Notes: generated by a model not told the origin, from the letters alone. A stretch of DNA of 64,000 nucleotides from DATFWC01 sp963777755 (GCA_963777755.1 CAVZSC010000025.1:620001-684000); one strand, 5' to 3'. Shown: positions 49,301 through 58,133, numbered from the stretch's first letter. Numbers and translations: made by a program.

Positions 49301-49945
49301 TCACTTGATCGGCACCAGCACGGTGATGACCAACTGATCCTCCGGCGTCGTCACCGGATCGGTGGCGTATTCCTCGATGAACAGGTCTTTCGCCTCCAGG
49401 CGCTTTTCATCGAGATGATTGGTGATCGCCTCGTAGGTCGAATCCATCGAGTCGTACGAGCCGCGGTGAACGAATTTCAGGGCCCGGCCGCTCGGCGACT
49501 TGCCGACCGCGATGTCGCCGCGGGGCGGGTTCTGCGGCACGTCGGCCAGCGGCACCGCGGCCTGGAACGAAAAGCCGGTATCGTCGGTCGACGTGTAGAT
49601 CGTCATCGACGGGCCATTCGCCTTGAGCCCTTGGCGCTCGAGATACGTGTTGAGCTGCTTGAACGTGTCGATGAGGGTCTCGAACGCCGAGTCCCAGGTG
49701 GCATTGCCGTTCATGAAGATGATCGCCTTCTCCGGCAGCGTCACCTCCTCGCCGAAAGGATCGGCATTCTGGCCGGCCGGCGCGGCAGGCTGCGTCTGCG
49801 GCGGAGGGGCAGGCTGCGCCTGCGGGGCAGGCTGCGCCTCGGGTGGTGGCGCGGAAGGCGGGGTCGCTGGGGTCTGGGCCTGCGCAACGGCGCCCAAGAT
49901 CAGCCAGGAGGCGGCAAGGCAGACTGCCGCGCGGGGGCAGGACAT
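49301..49945 (-). CDS. Secreted GyrI-like small-molecule-binding domain protein
   Basis: 214 residues from ATG 49945, which has GAGG six bases upstream; ATG 49951 lies too close to that site. Signal peptide MSCPRAAVCLAASWLILGAV, then AQA. A Pro/Gln/Ala-rich linker (about 25-60) is followed by a GyrI/AraC effector-binding-like domain (about 65-214): QLNTYLERQGLKANGPSMTI, GDIAVGKSPSGRALKFVHRG and LFIEEYATDPVTTPEDQLVI. The domain binds small amphipathic or cationic ligands in cytoplasmic proteins, so its export here is notable. Function unknown. Confidence 0.75.
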   Translation of the reverse strand: MSCPRAAVCLAASWLILGAVAQAQTPATPPSAPPPEAQPAPQAQPAPPPQTQPAAPAGQNADPFGEEVTLPEKAIIFMNGNATWDSAFETLIDTFKQLNTYLERQGLKANGPSMTIYTSTDDTGFSFQAAVPLADVPQNPPRGDIAVGKSPSGRALKFVHRGSYDSMDSTYEAITNHLDEKRLEAKDLFIEEYATDPVTTPEDQLVITVLVPIK

Positions 49946-50130
49946 GGACATCCTCCACAACTTCCTCGGCAAGGCCGCGCACCGGCGTCGCGCCGCACCG
50001 GCCCTTTTTCTATCACGTTCACACAGGCTTGCGGGGCAAGAATCACGGCTTGGCCGCATGGCAGAAATTCGTCTTTCGCCGGAAGCCACTCGCAAACGGC
50101 CGTGGTTTCCGCCATATAGGGAGGCAAGCC

Positions 50131-51045
50131 ATGAGCACGCTCGCCGATCATACCTTCGTGAAGATGAACGGTCTCGGCAACGAGATCGTGGTGGTCGACA
50201 TGCGGGCGCGACCGGCCGCGATCAGCGCCGCCGAAGCGCGCGCCGCGGCGACGGCTGCGCCCTACGACCAGCTCATGGCGCTCTATCCGCCGCGCGGGCC
50301 GGGCATCGATGCCGCGGTACGCATCTACAACAACGACGGCTCGGAGTCGGGCGCCTGCGGCAACGGCATGCGGTGCATCGCCGACCTTCTGTTCCGGGAG
50401 ACCGGCAAGACGACGGCGACGTTCGAGACCTCGGCCGGCCTGATCAATTGCTGGCAGGCCGACGGGCTCATCACCGTCGACATGGGGAAGCCGCGCTTTG
50501 CCTGGAACGAGATCCCGTTGGCCGAGGAATTCCGCGACACCCGCGCGATCGAGCTGCAGATCGGTCCGATCGATGCGCCGATCCTGCATTCGCCGTCGGC
50601 GGTGAACATGGGCAACCCGCACGCGATCTTCTGGGTCGACGACGTCGACGCCTACGATCTCGCCCGCGTCGGATCGCTGCTCGAGCACCACCCGATCTTT
50701 CCCGAGCGCGCCAACATCACGCTCGCCAAGGTGGTCTCGCGCGAGCATCTCGTAATCCGCACCTGGGAACGCGGCGCCGGCCTGACCAAGGCATGCGGCT
50801 CGGCGGCCTGCGCGGCCGCCGTCTCCGCCGCGCGCACCCGGCGCACCGGCCGCTCGGTGCGGGTCACGCTGCCGGGCGGCGATCTGACGATCGAATGGCG
50901 CGAGCGCGACGATCACGTGCTGATGACCGGGCCGATCGCCTACGAGCGCGAAGGCCGGTTCGATCCGGCCGTCTTCGCCGCGGCGGGCGCTGCCCAGCCG
51001 GCGCCACGCGAGGGGACGCCCGGCCTTGTGGCGAGGCCGCTGTGA
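50131..51045 (+). CDS. dapF: Diaminopimelate epimerase
   Basis: 304 residues. The two catalytic cysteines are Cys76 (ESGACGNGMRC) and Cys222 (TKACGSAACAAAV). The family opening TFVKMNGLGNEIVVVD is intact. It converts LL- to meso-diaminopimelate for lysine and peptidoglycan. The start ATG 50131 has GGGAGG nine bases upstream; longer in-frame sequence is rejected because the FVKMNGLGN motif sits near the N-terminus in the family. The stop overlaps the start of mtaB (GTGA), and the dapF-mtaB-ftsY order is typical of this group. Confidence 0.95.
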   Translation: MSTLADHTFVKMNGLGNEIVVVDMRARPAAISAAEARAAATAAPYDQLMALYPPRGPGIDAAVRIYNNDGSESGACGNGMRCIADLLFRETGKTTATFETSAGLINCWQADGLITVDMGKPRFAWNEIPLAEEFRDTRAIELQIGPIDAPILHSPSAVNMGNPHAIFWVDDVDAYDLARVGSLLEHHPIFPERANITLAKVVSREHLVIRTWERGAGLTKACGSAACAAAVSAARTRRTGRSVRVTLPGGDLTIEWRERDDHVLMTGPIAYEREGRFDPAVFAAAGAAQPAPREGTPGLVARPL

Positions 51046-52317
51046 GCCTCGACGTCGTCACCTTCGGCTGTCGCCTGAATGCCTACGAGTTCGGAAACGA
51101 TTCGCAGCCACGCGGCGGCGGCGGGCCTCGACGACGCCGTGATCGTCAATACCTGCGCGGTGACGGGCGAAGCGGTGCGCCAGGCGCGTCAGGCCATCCG
51201 GCGCCTCAAGCGCGAGCGGCCGAACGCGCGCGTCGTCGTCACCGGCTGCGCCGCCCAGACCGAGCCCGAGACGTTCGCCCGCATGGCCGAGGTCGACCGC
51301 GTGCTCGGCAATGCCGAGAAGCTCGACCGCGCAGCCTGGACCGCGACGCGCGCGCATCTCGAAGGCGTACTGCCGTTCGGCCTCGGTCGGGAAGAAAAGG
51401 TCGTCGTCAACGACATCATGGCGGTGCGGGAGACGGCGCCGCACCTGATCGACGGGCTCGAGGGCAAGAGCCGCGCCTTCGTCCAGGTGCAGAACGGCTG
51501 CGATCACCGCTGCACCTTCTGCATCATCCCGTATGGTCGCGGGAATTCGCGCTCGGTGCCGATGGGCGAGGTGGTGGCACAGGTGCGCCGTCTGGTCGAA
51601 CGCGGCTATCGCGAAGTCGTGCTGACCGGGGTCGACATCACGAGCTACGGCGCGAACCTGCCGGGCACGCCGAGGCTCGGCACCTTGGTGCGGCAGATCC
51701 TGCGGCACGTGCCGGAGCTCCTGCGCTTGCGCCTCTCCTCGATCGATTCGGTCGAGGCCGACCGCGAGCTGATCGAAGCGCTCGCCGGCGAGCCGCGGCT
51801 GATGCCGCACCTGCACCTGTCGCTGCAGGCGGGCGACGACCTCGTGCTCAAGCGCATGAAGCGGCGGCATTCGCGCGATGACGCCGTCCGCTTCTGCCAG
51901 CAGGTGCGCCGGCTGCGGCCCGACATCGTGCTCGGCGCCGACATCATCGCCGGTTTCCCGACCGAGACCGAGGGGATGTTCCGCGCGTCTCTCGATCTGG
52001 TCGATGAGTGCGGGCTCACCCACCTGCATGTCTTCCCGTTCTCGCCGCGGCCCGGGACGCCGGCTGCCAGGATGCCGCAGGTTACGCGCGACGTCGTCAA
52101 GCAGCGAGCCGCACGGCTGCGGCAGAAGGGCGAGGCGGCGCTACGCGGTCATCTCGATTCCGAGGTGGGTACGAAGCGCCGCGTGCTCGCCGAATCCGAT
52201 CGGCTCGGCCGTACCGAGCCGTTCACCCAGGTCGCATTGCCGACGCCGGTCGAGCCCGGCGCCATTGTCGATGTCGCGATCATCGGTCACGATGGTCGCC
52301 GGCTCGTCGCCGCCTGA
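51042..52317 (+). pseudogene. mtaB: tRNA t6A37 methylthiotransferase (MtaB), frameshifted near the 5' end
   Basis: The GTG at 51042 overlaps the dapF stop and starts LDVVTFGCRLNAYE, the family N-terminus with the first 4Fe-4S cysteine. At GAGTTCG (51088-51094) the frame breaks. Removing one T continues as SETIRSHAAAAGLDDAVIVN and the rest of the protein is intact to 52317. It shows the second cluster cysteines (NTCAVT, GCAAQ), the radical-SAM triad (GCDHRCTFCIIPYGRG) and a C-terminal TRAM-like region. The enzyme adds a methylthio group to t6A37 in tRNA. Complete conservation after the break favours a base-calling error over true inactivation. Confidence 0.88.
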
Positions 52318-52346
52318 CTGTGGCAACTCTGCAAGGAGAAATGCTC

Positions 52347-52979
52347 ATGCTTCCGGCCGAGCTGCAACAGCACCTCGTCACCAGCGTCGAAGCGCTGGAG
52401 CGCCTGTACGGGCAGCCTTACGGCCCCTCGATTGCCAAGGAAACCGATCGCATCACGCCGCACTACCGCGCCTTCATCGAAGCCGCACCGTTCTTCGCGC
52501 TCGCCTCGGGCGGCCCGGAGGGGTTCGATTGCTCGCCGCGCGGCGACGCGCCCGGCTTCGTGCGCGTGCATGACGAGAAGACGCTGCTGGTGCCCGATCG
52601 CCGCGGCAACAACCGCATCGACACGCTGCGCAATATCGTCAACGACCCGCGCGTTGCGCTGCTGTTCCTCATCCCGGGCTGCGGCGAGACCATCCGGGTG
52701 AACGGCAGGGCGGCGATCTCCGCCGATCCGGCCCTCGCGCAAACCTTCGTGATGAACGGCAAGGCACCGGCGACGGTCATCATCGTCGCGGTGGATCGCG
52801 TCTTCTACCAATGTTCCAAGGCGATCGTGCGGTCCAAGCTGTGGGACCCGACCCTGCACGTCGACCGCAAGAGCCTGCCGAGCGCCGGCACGATCCTCGA
52901 TGCGCTGACCGACGGGAAGCTCGGCGGCGCGGCACACGACCTCAACGCGCCCGAGCGGATCAAGGCGACGCTCTACTGA
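52347..52979 (+). CDS. Pyridoxamine 5'-phosphate oxidase-family FMN protein (MSMEG_1061-type)
   Basis: 210 residues. AFIEAAPFFALASGGPEGFD opens the split-barrel FMN-binding domain, with SPRGDAPGFVRVHDEKTLLV, PDRRGNNRIDTLRNIV and ALLFLIPGCGETIRVNGRA as the typical flavin-contact strands. This branch (often labelled MSMEG_1061 or PPOX-type) is distinct from PdxH and has no settled reaction; flavin- or F420-type reductase or oxidase activity is possible. ATG 52347 has AAGGAG at eight bases and was preferred over ATG 52341 at two bases. It overlaps the opposing pseudouridine synthase gene by seven bases at the stop. Confidence 0.85.
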   Translation: MLPAELQQHLVTSVEALERLYGQPYGPSIAKETDRITPHYRAFIEAAPFFALASGGPEGFDCSPRGDAPGFVRVHDEKTLLVPDRRGNNRIDTLRNIVNDPRVALLFLIPGCGETIRVNGRAAISADPALAQTFVMNGKAPATVIIVAVDRVFYQCSKAIVRSKLWDPTLHVDRKSLPSAGTILDALTDGKLGGAAHDLNAPERIKATLY

Positions 52980-53701
52980 GCGCTCGCCAAGGCAGCCGGT
53001 TCGCTCGCCGACTGGTCGCTCGCCCGGTCCCAGCCGCAGCGTGCAAGCCGCTCGTGCATGTGCGCGGGAACCGGTGCGGTCACCCGGATGGGATCGCGCT
53101 TCTTGTACAGCGGAACCACGACCTCGCGGGCGTGCAGATGCAGCACCGGGCCGCCGCTGCGCGGCGCGTTCCCGTAGATCGCATCGCCGACGATCGGCCA
53201 GCCCATGGCGGCGCAATGCACCCGCAGCTGGTGGGTCCGCCCGGTCAGCGGCTCGAGCGCCAGCCAGGTAAATGGCGAAGAGCGTCCCAGCACCTGCCAG
53301 GTGGTCACCGCCGGCTGGCCGGCGGCATCCGCCTTCATCCACCAGCCGCGGGTTGCGTCGAGGCGGCCGAGCGGCAGATCGATCCGTCCCTGGTCGGCAT
53401 CCGGCCCCCCTTCGACCACCGCCCAGTAGGTCTTGCCGACCCGTCCGGCCTTGAACAGGCGCCCGAGCTCGGCGAGCGCCTTGCGGTGGCGGCCGAGCAC
53501 GAGACAGCCGGAGGTGTCGCGGTCGAGCCGGTGCGCGAGCGCCGGCGCGCGCGGCAGCCCGTAGCGCAGCGCATCGAAATGATCCTCGAGGCTCTCGCCG
53601 CCCTTCGGCCCGCGGTGCACTGCCATGCCGGGAGGCTTGTCGATGACCAGCATCAGGCCATCGCGGTAGAGCACGCGGCGCATCATCTCTTCCGGTGTCA
53701 T
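52973..53701 (-). CDS. RluA-family RNA pseudouridine synthase
   Basis: 242 residues. The catalytic loop is AHRLDRDTSGCLVLGR with the nucleophilic aspartate. MLVIDKPPGMAVHRG and EPLTGRTHQLRVHCAAMGWP are further RluA signatures. No S4 domain is present. It converts uridine to pseudouridine in rRNA or tRNA; which site is not readable. In-frame ATGs at 53686 and 53683 are alternative starts. The divergent start of ftsY is only 28 bases away, so both promoters overlap or lie within the genes. Confidence 0.88.
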   Translation of the reverse strand: MTPEEMMRRVLYRDGLMLVIDKPPGMAVHRGPKGGESLEDHFDALRYGLPRAPALAHRLDRDTSGCLVLGRHRKALAELGRLFKAGRVGKTYWAVVEGGPDADQGRIDLPLGRLDATRGWWMKADAAGQPAVTTWQVLGRSSPFTWLALEPLTGRTHQLRVHCAAMGWPIVGDAIYGNAPRSGGPVLHLHAREVVVPLYKKRDPIRVTAPVPAHMHERLARCGWDRASDQSASEPAALASAQ

Positions 53702-53728
53702 GGCGAAACCGCTATCACGGCCCCCGTC

Positions 53729-54691
53729 ATGAACGAAGTGAACCCGGATACCGACCAGGAAACCGAACCCGGCCGGACAGGCTGGTGGGGGCGGCTGAGC
53801 GCCGGATTGCGGCGCACCTCGGCCTCGATCGGCGGTGCGATCACCGATCTCGTCGCCAAGCGCAGGCTCGATGCCGCCATGGTCGAGGAGCTGGAAGACG
53901 CGCTGATTCGCGCCGATCTCGGGATCGCCACGGCCGCCCGCATCAGCGAGGCGATCGCCGCCGGCCGCTACGACAAGGAGATCGATCCCGAGGAGGTGAA
54001 GGCCGTCCTCGCCGCCGAGGTGGAGAAGGTGCTCGATCCCGTGGCGCAGCCGCTTGCGATCGCGGGCGCCAAGCCGTTCGTCATCGTGGTGGTCGGGGTC
54101 AACGGCTCCGGCAAGACCACGACCATCGGCAAGCTCGCGGCAAAGTACCGCGCCGAGGGCCGCAAAGTCATGCTGGCGGCGGGCGACACGTTCCGCGCCG
54201 CGGCGATCGACCAGCTGAAGATCTGGGGAACGCGCGCCGGCGCCGATGTGGTGGCGCGCGCGCCAGGCGCCGATGCCGCCGGGCTCGCCTTCGAGGCGCT
54301 CGAGGACGCGCGGCGCCGGAATTGCGACGTGCTGCTGATCGACACCGCCGGCCGGCTGCAGAACAAGGCCGAGCTGATGGGCGAGCTGGAGAAGATGGTG
54401 CGCGTGCTCAAGAAGGTCGATGCGAGCGCGCCGCATGCGGTGCTGCTGGTGCTCGATGCCACGGTCGGCCAGAACGCCGTATCGCAGGTCGCGGAATTCA
54501 CCCGGATCGCCGGCGTGACGGGCCTGGCGATGACCAAGCTCGACGGAACGGCGCGGGGCGGCATCCTGGTGGCGATTGCGGAAAAGTATGGTCTGCCGGT
54601 GCATTTCATCGGCGTCGGCGAGGGGGTCGACGACCTCGAGCCATTCCGGGCACGCGACTTTGCCCGAGCGATTGCGGGGCTTCCTTCATGA
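53729..54691 (+). CDS. ftsY: Signal recognition particle receptor FtsY
   Basis: 320 residues. An acidic short N-terminus and helical N-domain (about 20-95) precede the G-domain with VVGVNGSGKTTTIGKLAAKY (G1), DTFRAAAIDQLKIW (G2), LLIDTAGRLQNKAELM (G3), MTKLDGTARGG (G4) and GVGEGVDDLEPF (G5). It docks ribosome-SRP complexes at the membrane. The start was set by the family's length and the short acidic N-tail. The stop overlaps yciB by four bases (ATGA), so both membrane-biogenesis genes are coupled. Confidence 0.96.
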   Translation: MNEVNPDTDQETEPGRTGWWGRLSAGLRRTSASIGGAITDLVAKRRLDAAMVEELEDALIRADLGIATAARISEAIAAGRYDKEIDPEEVKAVLAAEVEKVLDPVAQPLAIAGAKPFVIVVVGVNGSGKTTTIGKLAAKYRAEGRKVMLAAGDTFRAAAIDQLKIWGTRAGADVVARAPGADAAGLAFEALEDARRRNCDVLLIDTAGRLQNKAELMGELEKMVRVLKKVDASAPHAVLLVLDATVGQNAVSQVAEFTRIAGVTGLAMTKLDGTARGGILVAIAEKYGLPVHFIGVGEGVDDLEPFRARDFARAIAGLPS

Positions 54692-55284
54692 GCAAGACGT
54701 CCTCTCTGCCCACCGGCCTCAAGCTGACCCTCGAGCTCGGGCCGCTGGTGCTGTTCTTCGTCGCCAATGCGCGCTGGGGCATCTTTGCCGGGACCGCGAT
54801 CTTCATGGTCGCCGTGCTGGCGGCGCTGGCGGTCTCCTACGCGCTCACCCGGCGGCTGCCGATCATGGCGATCGTCTCCGGCGTGATCGTGACGGTGTTC
54901 GGCTCGCTGACGCTCGTCCTGCACGACGAGACGTTCATCAAAGTGAAGCCGACCATCATCTACGCGCTGTTCGGCGTGACGCTCACGTTCGGCCTGATGT
55001 TCCGCAAGCCGCTGCTCGAGCTCGTGTTCAATTCGGTGTTCAGTCTGACCGAGGAAGGCTGGCGCAAGCTCACCGTGCGCTGGGCGCTGTTCTTCTTCGC
55101 CATGGCGGTGCTTAACGAGATCGTCTGGCGCAATTTTTCGACCGACGTGTGGGTGAGCTTCAAGCTGTTCGGCGCGGTGCCGCTGACGTTCGTGTTCGCC
55201 GCGCTCCAGTATCCGCTGCTGATGAAGCACGATGCCAGCAGCGAAGCCACGCAGGCCGCGCCGCAGCCTTCAAAAGACCTGTGA
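54688..55284 (+). CDS. yciB: Septation protein A / YciB-family inner membrane protein
   Basis: 198 residues with five to six membrane spans. LELGPLVLFFVANARWGIFA, RRLPIMAIVSGVIVTVFGSL, KPTIIYALFGVTLTFGLMF and LNEIVWRNFSTDVWVSFKLF are typical of the IspZ/YciB family. In enterics it helps keep the cell envelope and division intact. It follows ftsY, as in many alphaproteobacteria. The next gene starts three bases later on the same strand but looks foreign in base usage. Confidence 0.9.
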   Translation: MSKTSSLPTGLKLTLELGPLVLFFVANARWGIFAGTAIFMVAVLAALAVSYALTRRLPIMAIVSGVIVTVFGSLTLVLHDETFIKVKPTIIYALFGVTLTFGLMFRKPLLELVFNSVFSLTEEGWRKLTVRWALFFFAMAVLNEIVWRNFSTDVWVSFKLFGAVPLTFVFAALQYPLLMKHDASSEATQAAPQPSKDL

Positions 55285-55287
55285 CCG

Positions 55288-56454
55288 GTGTCGAAAAGGG
55301 TGTCGAGTATCCGGGCGGCGCTTGCGGCGTATCGACCGGGCTCCCCGGACCTTTACCGTGCATTCCGGCTGATGATCGCCGTTGATGTCCTCGTGGTCGT
55401 AGCGCTGTTCTTGTACAAAGTCACCAGTTACCAGCCCAACGCGCAGTATTATCAGCTCCTGGTCAACTACGACCATGGACTGATTCGCCGAGCCCTGATG
55501 GGCGAACTGCTGTCGTGGTTCAAGTCGCAGATTCCCGCCTGGTATGTATTTGCGTTGGGCCTTTGCGCGTGGCTCGTCACGCTTGCAGCGTACCTGACGG
55601 CATTCGGTCGCACCTTCGGTTTTTCGGCCCGCAGCACGCCCCTGCTGGCGTTCATCCTCGGCTCTCCCTTCTTCTTCAAGAATTTCATGTACACGATCGG
55701 GCACTTCGACATCTACGGATGTCTTGTTGCAATCATCGCCCTTCTGCTGCCCTTGAATTTCACTTACCCGGCCATCATCGGGGCTGCCGGCGTCTTTCTC
55801 GTTCTGCAGCACAATGCTCATATGCTGCTGTACGTGCCGACGATCGCCTTCATTGCAATCGCGCGATTTCATGCGGCCCGACGGATCACGCTTGGATCGC
55901 TCGCGTACGGACTCGTGGTTGGATTCGTCGTCGTCGCCGTCTTCGTCGCGGTGACATGGTTTGGAAGACCATCGATTCCGCCCCTGGCGTTTGCCTATGC
56001 GGCCAGGGAGCGCGCGCTCGATCCCATTGCTCTCGACATCGTCCGGCTATGGTATTCGGATCTCGCCTTCGAGGTCGCCTTTACCTTCGCCGTCCTGCCG
56101 GAAAATCTCCTCCGCATTCCGCTGTTTCTCGCCCTGATCGCTGCGCACGCGCCACTCGTATCCTACTTCATGCGGACCTTGCGGTCGGTAACCGAGAAAA
56201 GCGACCGCCGTCTTGTGGGCCTGGGCTTGCTCGGCATAGCGGCGGGGTACGTCGTGCTATGCGCCGTTGCCAACGACTATTCCCGCTGGGTCTCCAACTG
56301 GTTCACCTGCATGATCCTCGCGCTGCACGCAATTCTTCTGCTTCCTTCCGACGAAGCCGCCGAACGCCCCCCTATCGCGGCCGATTTCAGAAGCTCGGTG
56401 TTCGGCTGGATCGTGACGCTGATCCCCCGGGTCGGCATCACGAAGCCGTTCTGA
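55288..56454 (+). CDS. Polytopic integral membrane protein of unknown function
   Basis: 388 residues from GTG 55288 (an ATG at 55372 is an alternative). About nine to ten hydrophobic spans. Conserved-looking polar pieces are YDHGLIRRALMGELLSWFK and FKNFMYTIGHFDIYGCLVA, the kind of loops seen in membrane glycosyltransferase-like or EpsG-like proteins, but no catalytic motif is certain. Codon third positions are visibly richer in A and T than in neighbouring genes, and it splits the usual yciB-ccm neighbourhood, so acquisition by transfer is likely (inferred by eye). Lies three bases after yciB and convergent to ccmG. Confidence 0.7.
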   Translation: MSKRVSSIRAALAAYRPGSPDLYRAFRLMIAVDVLVVVALFLYKVTSYQPNAQYYQLLVNYDHGLIRRALMGELLSWFKSQIPAWYVFALGLCAWLVTLAAYLTAFGRTFGFSARSTPLLAFILGSPFFFKNFMYTIGHFDIYGCLVAIIALLLPLNFTYPAIIGAAGVFLVLQHNAHMLLYVPTIAFIAIARFHAARRITLGSLAYGLVVGFVVVAVFVAVTWFGRPSIPPLAFAYAARERALDPIALDIVRLWYSDLAFEVAFTFAVLPENLLRIPLFLALIAAHAPLVSYFMRTLRSVTEKSDRRLVGLGLLGIAAGYVVLCAVANDYSRWVSNWFTCMILALHAILLLPSDEAAERPPIAADFRSSVFGWIVTLIPRVGITKPF

Positions 56455-56460
56455 GGCCCA

Positions 56461-57060
56461 TCACGAGGCTGGCCCGTTCAGCGCCTTCTCGATTTCCCGC
56501 TTGAGCACGCTGTCGAGATTCTGCGGCGTGATCGGTCCGACCAGCTTGTAGGCGATGCGGCCGTCGCGACCGATCAGGAACGTTTCCGGCACCCCATAGA
56601 CGCCCCAGTCGATCGAGGCGCGGCCGTTCTGGTCGGCGCCGACCGCGGCAAACGGGTTGCCGTAGCGACCGAGAAAGCGGCGCGCGTTGTCCGGCTGGTC
56701 CTTGTAGTTGATGCCGACGACGCGGATGCGCCGGTCCTCGGCGAGTTGCATGAGCAGCGGCGCCTCGTCGTGGCACGGCACGCACCACGAGGCCCACACG
56801 TTGAGCAACGTCACCGAGCCTTTCAGGTCGGCGACCGTGAGACCGGGCACCGCCTTGCCGTCGCGCTCGAGCGCCGGCACGCCGGGAAGCTCCGTTTGCG
56901 GCACGGTCCGGCCGATCAAGGCCGAGGGAATGCGCGACGGATCGCCCGAACCGAGGCGGAAGAAGAACAAGGCCGCGAGCGCAAGAAACAGGATCAGCGG
57001 CAGCAGGACGATGATCCGCCGCCGCGGTGGCTGGGCTTCGCCTTGTGCTTCGACGCTCAT
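56461..57060 (-). CDS. ccmG: Cytochrome c biogenesis thiol:disulfide protein CcmG/DsbE
   Basis: 199 residues. One N-terminal membrane anchor (RRIIVLLPLILFLALAALFF) and a periplasmic thioredoxin domain with the redox pair in VWASWCVPCHDEAP. The family-specific GVYGVPETFLIGRDGRIAYK follows. It reduces apocytochrome c cysteines before heme attachment. The ATG overlaps the ccmD stop (ATGA). It is last in the minus-strand ccmABCDG operon. Confidence 0.95.
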   Translation of the reverse strand: MSVEAQGEAQPPRRRIIVLLPLILFLALAALFFFRLGSGDPSRIPSALIGRTVPQTELPGVPALERDGKAVPGLTVADLKGSVTLLNVWASWCVPCHDEAPLLMQLAEDRRIRVVGINYKDQPDNARRFLGRYGNPFAAVGADQNGRASIDWGVYGVPETFLIGRDGRIAYKLVGPITPQNLDSVLKREIEKALNGPAS

Positions 57061-57242
57061 GTGGCCTCCCGGGGTACGCTCGCGCCCGCCGAGCGACGCG
57101 CGATCCCGCGCGCCTCGAGCTCGTCGAGCGTGCGCATCTGCGCGCGATGATCGGCGACGATCCAGCCGATCAGCCCCCCGATCACCAGGAGCGCCATCCC
57201 GTAGGCCGCAACGATGAAACCCGCATGGGGCCCGAGGTTCAT
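57057..57242 (-). CDS. ccmD: Heme exporter protein CcmD
   Basis: 61 residues, the usual tiny size. One membrane span preceded by LGPHAGFIVAAYGMALLVIG, the CcmD signature, and followed by an Arg-rich helix (DHRAQMRTLDELEARGIARR). It stabilises the CcmABC-CcmE complex and promotes heme transfer to CcmE. It sits between ccmC and ccmG with an overlap to ccmG and one base from ccmC. Confidence 0.93.
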   Translation of the reverse strand: MNLGPHAGFIVAAYGMALLVIGGLIGWIVADHRAQMRTLDELEARGIARRSAGASVPREAT

Positions 57243-57243
57243 G

Positions 57244-57975
57244 TCAGGCTCCTGCCCGTGCCTGCATCAGGCGCAGCGTCCGCACCCGGCGCCGCAGGAC
57301 GTCGTTGCGCATGGCGGCGAGGTGCAGCGTGACGAACAGCAGCATGAAGGCGATCGCCATGGCGAGCAGCGGAACCAGGATGGCGGGATGAATTGTCGGC
57401 CCGCCGAGGCGGAGCACCGAGGCGGGCTGATGCAGCGTCGCCCACCAGTCGACCGAGAACTTGATGATGGGAAGATTGACGGCGCCGACCAGCGTGAGGA
57501 TCGCCGCGGCGCGCGCCGCCCGCGACGGATCCTCGACGGTGCGCCACAGCGCCAGCACCCCGAGATACATCAGAAACAGCACCAGCACCGAGGTCAGCCG
57601 TCCGTCCCACACCCAGTAGGCGCCCCACATCGGCCGTCCCCACAGGGATCCGGTGATCAGGCACAGGAACGTGAATGCGGCGCCGATTGGAGCGGCGGCC
57701 TTGGCGGCGACGTCGGCGAGCGGATGGCGCCAGACCAGCGTCCCGAGCGCCGCGGCGCTCATCAACGCCCAGCAGAACATCGCAAGCCAGGCGCTCGGCA
57801 CGTGGATGAACATGATCTTGACCGTCGCGCCCTGCTGGTAGTCGTCGGGGGCAACCAGCAGCGCCTGATAGAGCCCGACCAGGAAGGCGAAAGCCGTGAC
57901 GGCGACCAGCCACGGCAGGATGCGCTCGGTGAGCGACAGGAAGCGCGTCGGATTGGCGAGATCGATCAGCGGCAT
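57244..57975 (-). CDS. ccmC: Heme-handling membrane protein CcmC
   Basis: 243 residues from ATG 57975; an in-frame upstream ATG at 58011 adds 12 poorly conserved residues. About six spans. The tryptophan-rich heme motif is GRPMWGAYWVWDGRLTSVL, and the heme-coordinating histidines are in KIMFIHVPSAWLAM and SVDWWATLHQPAS. It loads heme on CcmE in the periplasm. The 158 bases between ccmB and ccmC hold no gene, so an internal promoter is possible. Confidence 0.94.
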   Translation of the reverse strand: MPLIDLANPTRFLSLTERILPWLVAVTAFAFLVGLYQALLVAPDDYQQGATVKIMFIHVPSAWLAMFCWALMSAAALGTLVWRHPLADVAAKAAAPIGAAFTFLCLITGSLWGRPMWGAYWVWDGRLTSVLVLFLMYLGVLALWRTVEDPSRAARAAAILTLVGAVNLPIIKFSVDWWATLHQPASVLRLGGPTIHPAILVPLLAMAIAFMLLFVTLHLAAMRNDVLRRRVRTLRLMQARAGA

Positions 57976-58133
57976 CGTTGCTGTCTTAGTCGGGGTCCAG
58001 AATGGCTGCAACAGGTCCTTTCGGGGCCCCTCCAGTCAGGTGCCGGTGGAATATTTCGGCACCGCGACTGGCACGGACGCGCCGGTATTCGGCGCCCGAT
58101 AGCCGGTTCACCGCGAGCCGGGAATGACAAATG

